NCBI GenBank assembly: GCA_037439685.1
Contig: JBBIVO010000061.1
Span: forward strand, 1 to 6,555
From: JAGTRB01 sp037439685
GTDB lineage: Archaea; Thermoproteota; Bathyarchaeia; TCS64
Direction of reading: 5' to 3'
DNA: 6,555 nt
Shown: piece after piece, positions 6,396 to 6,555 of the stretch
Position numbering within the stretch: position 1 is the stretch's first letter
Layout: every line of letters begins with the position of its first letter
Translations under genes and position numbers: made by a program
The notes under the pieces: model-generated
What the model was told of the DNA's origin: nothing
The model's input: the letters and a program-made list of their open reading frames with translations, nothing else
The model's database searches: none

Positions 6396-6414
6396 ATCTA
6401 TTAGGATCTATTAG
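6396..6414. repeat. Tandem 9-bp direct repeat, one helical turn apart
   Basis: ATCTATTAG occurs at 6396-6404 and again at 6406-6414, a period of 10 bp. It lies in the 113-bp spacer between the RuBisCO stop and the chelatase-like gene. Same-face spacing would suit a pair of protein sites, but two short AT-rich copies can arise by chance. Confidence 0.35.
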
Positions 6415-6439
6415 AGGCAAACCCTCGAAATTCCAATAC

Positions 6440-6447
6440 CCTTTTAC
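6440..6447 (+). promoter_or_regulatory. Possible TATA box for the chelatase-like gene
   Basis: The T-rich element CCTTTTACG around 6440-6447 lies about 30 bp before the ATG at 6475, the spacing expected for a nearly leaderless archaeal transcript. No Shine-Dalgarno site is seen before the ATG. The same T-run could also help end the RuBisCO transcript. Confidence 0.3.
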
Positions 6448-6474
6448 GTTTGATTAAGGGAACAAATTTTGAGT

Positions 6475-6555
6475 ATGGTCTCGGCCTTCCAAGCCCCAAG
6501 GGTCCACTTCCCCTTCTCCGCCATCGTCGACCAGGAGCGGCTGAAGCTCTCCCTG
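6475..6555 (+). CDS. Magnesium chelatase ChlI/BchI-like AAA+ ATPase, N-terminal fragment cut by the window edge
   Basis: Only the first 27 codons are present and the frame is open to the end of the window. The segment HFPFSAIVDQERLKLSL closely follows the highly conserved start of the ChlI/BchI family (F/Y-P-F-x-A-I-V-G-Q-E-x-x-K-x-A-L), which forms the N-terminal part of the AAA+ module just before the Walker A loop. The usual glycine of IVGQE is aspartate here. Family members power metal insertion into tetrapyrroles such as porphyrins or corrinoids with a VWA-domain partner. In non-photosynthetic archaea they are often linked to cobalamin or F430 chemistry, or have unknown roles. The Walker motifs, length and partner genes lie outside the window, so the exact function is open. 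It follows RuBisCO on the same strand after 113 bp and probably has its own promoter. Confidence 0.75.
   Translation, partial: MVSAFQAPRVHFPFSAIVDQERLKLSL

Overview
The window looks like a piece of an uncultured archaeal genome (a metagenome assembly or draft). The proteins are archaeal in type: an ATP-dependent DNA ligase, an AMP phosphorylase of the archaeal NMP-degradation pathway and a compact form III RuBisCO. Several genes have TATA-like boxes about 25-30 bp before the start codon with no Shine-Dalgarno site, as in leaderless archaeal transcripts. TTG appears to serve as the start codon for two genes. Coding DNA is GC-rich and intergenic DNA is more AT-rich. Two runs of N (1269-1285 and 4994-5045) are assembly gaps, and each lies inside a gene. 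A Thermoproteota or Bathyarchaeia-like source is plausible, but the sequence alone does not settle it.

Layout. Positions 1-223 are AT-rich with no gene seen. The minus strand then carries, from left to right, a DNA ligase (224-1850, interrupted by a gap), a class V PLP-dependent aminotransferase-fold enzyme (2218-3381) and AMP phosphorylase (3509-5059, interrupted by a gap near its N-terminus). Transcription runs right to left. The spacers of 367 and 127 bp, each with its own TATA-like box, argue for separate transcription units rather than one tight operon. The plus strand carries RuBisCO (5138-6361) and, at the right edge, the first 27 codons of a magnesium-chelatase-like AAA+ ATPase (from 6475).

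Function. AMP phosphorylase and RuBisCO are the first and last enzymes of the archaeal AMP (pentose bisphosphate) pathway. AMP plus phosphate gives adenine and ribose-1,5-bisphosphate; an isomerase, not in this window, makes ribulose-1,5-bisphosphate; RuBisCO then adds CO2 to give two 3-phosphoglycerates. Here the two genes are divergent and share a 78-bp intergenic region with dyad symmetries, which suggests joint control. The ligase, aminotransferase and chelatase-like genes have no clear link to this pathway.

Other points of interest are a dyad-rich leader in front of the ligase gene that could mask its ribosome binding site, and the short loops of the RuBisCO. I saw no mobile element, CRISPR array, tRNA or rRNA.
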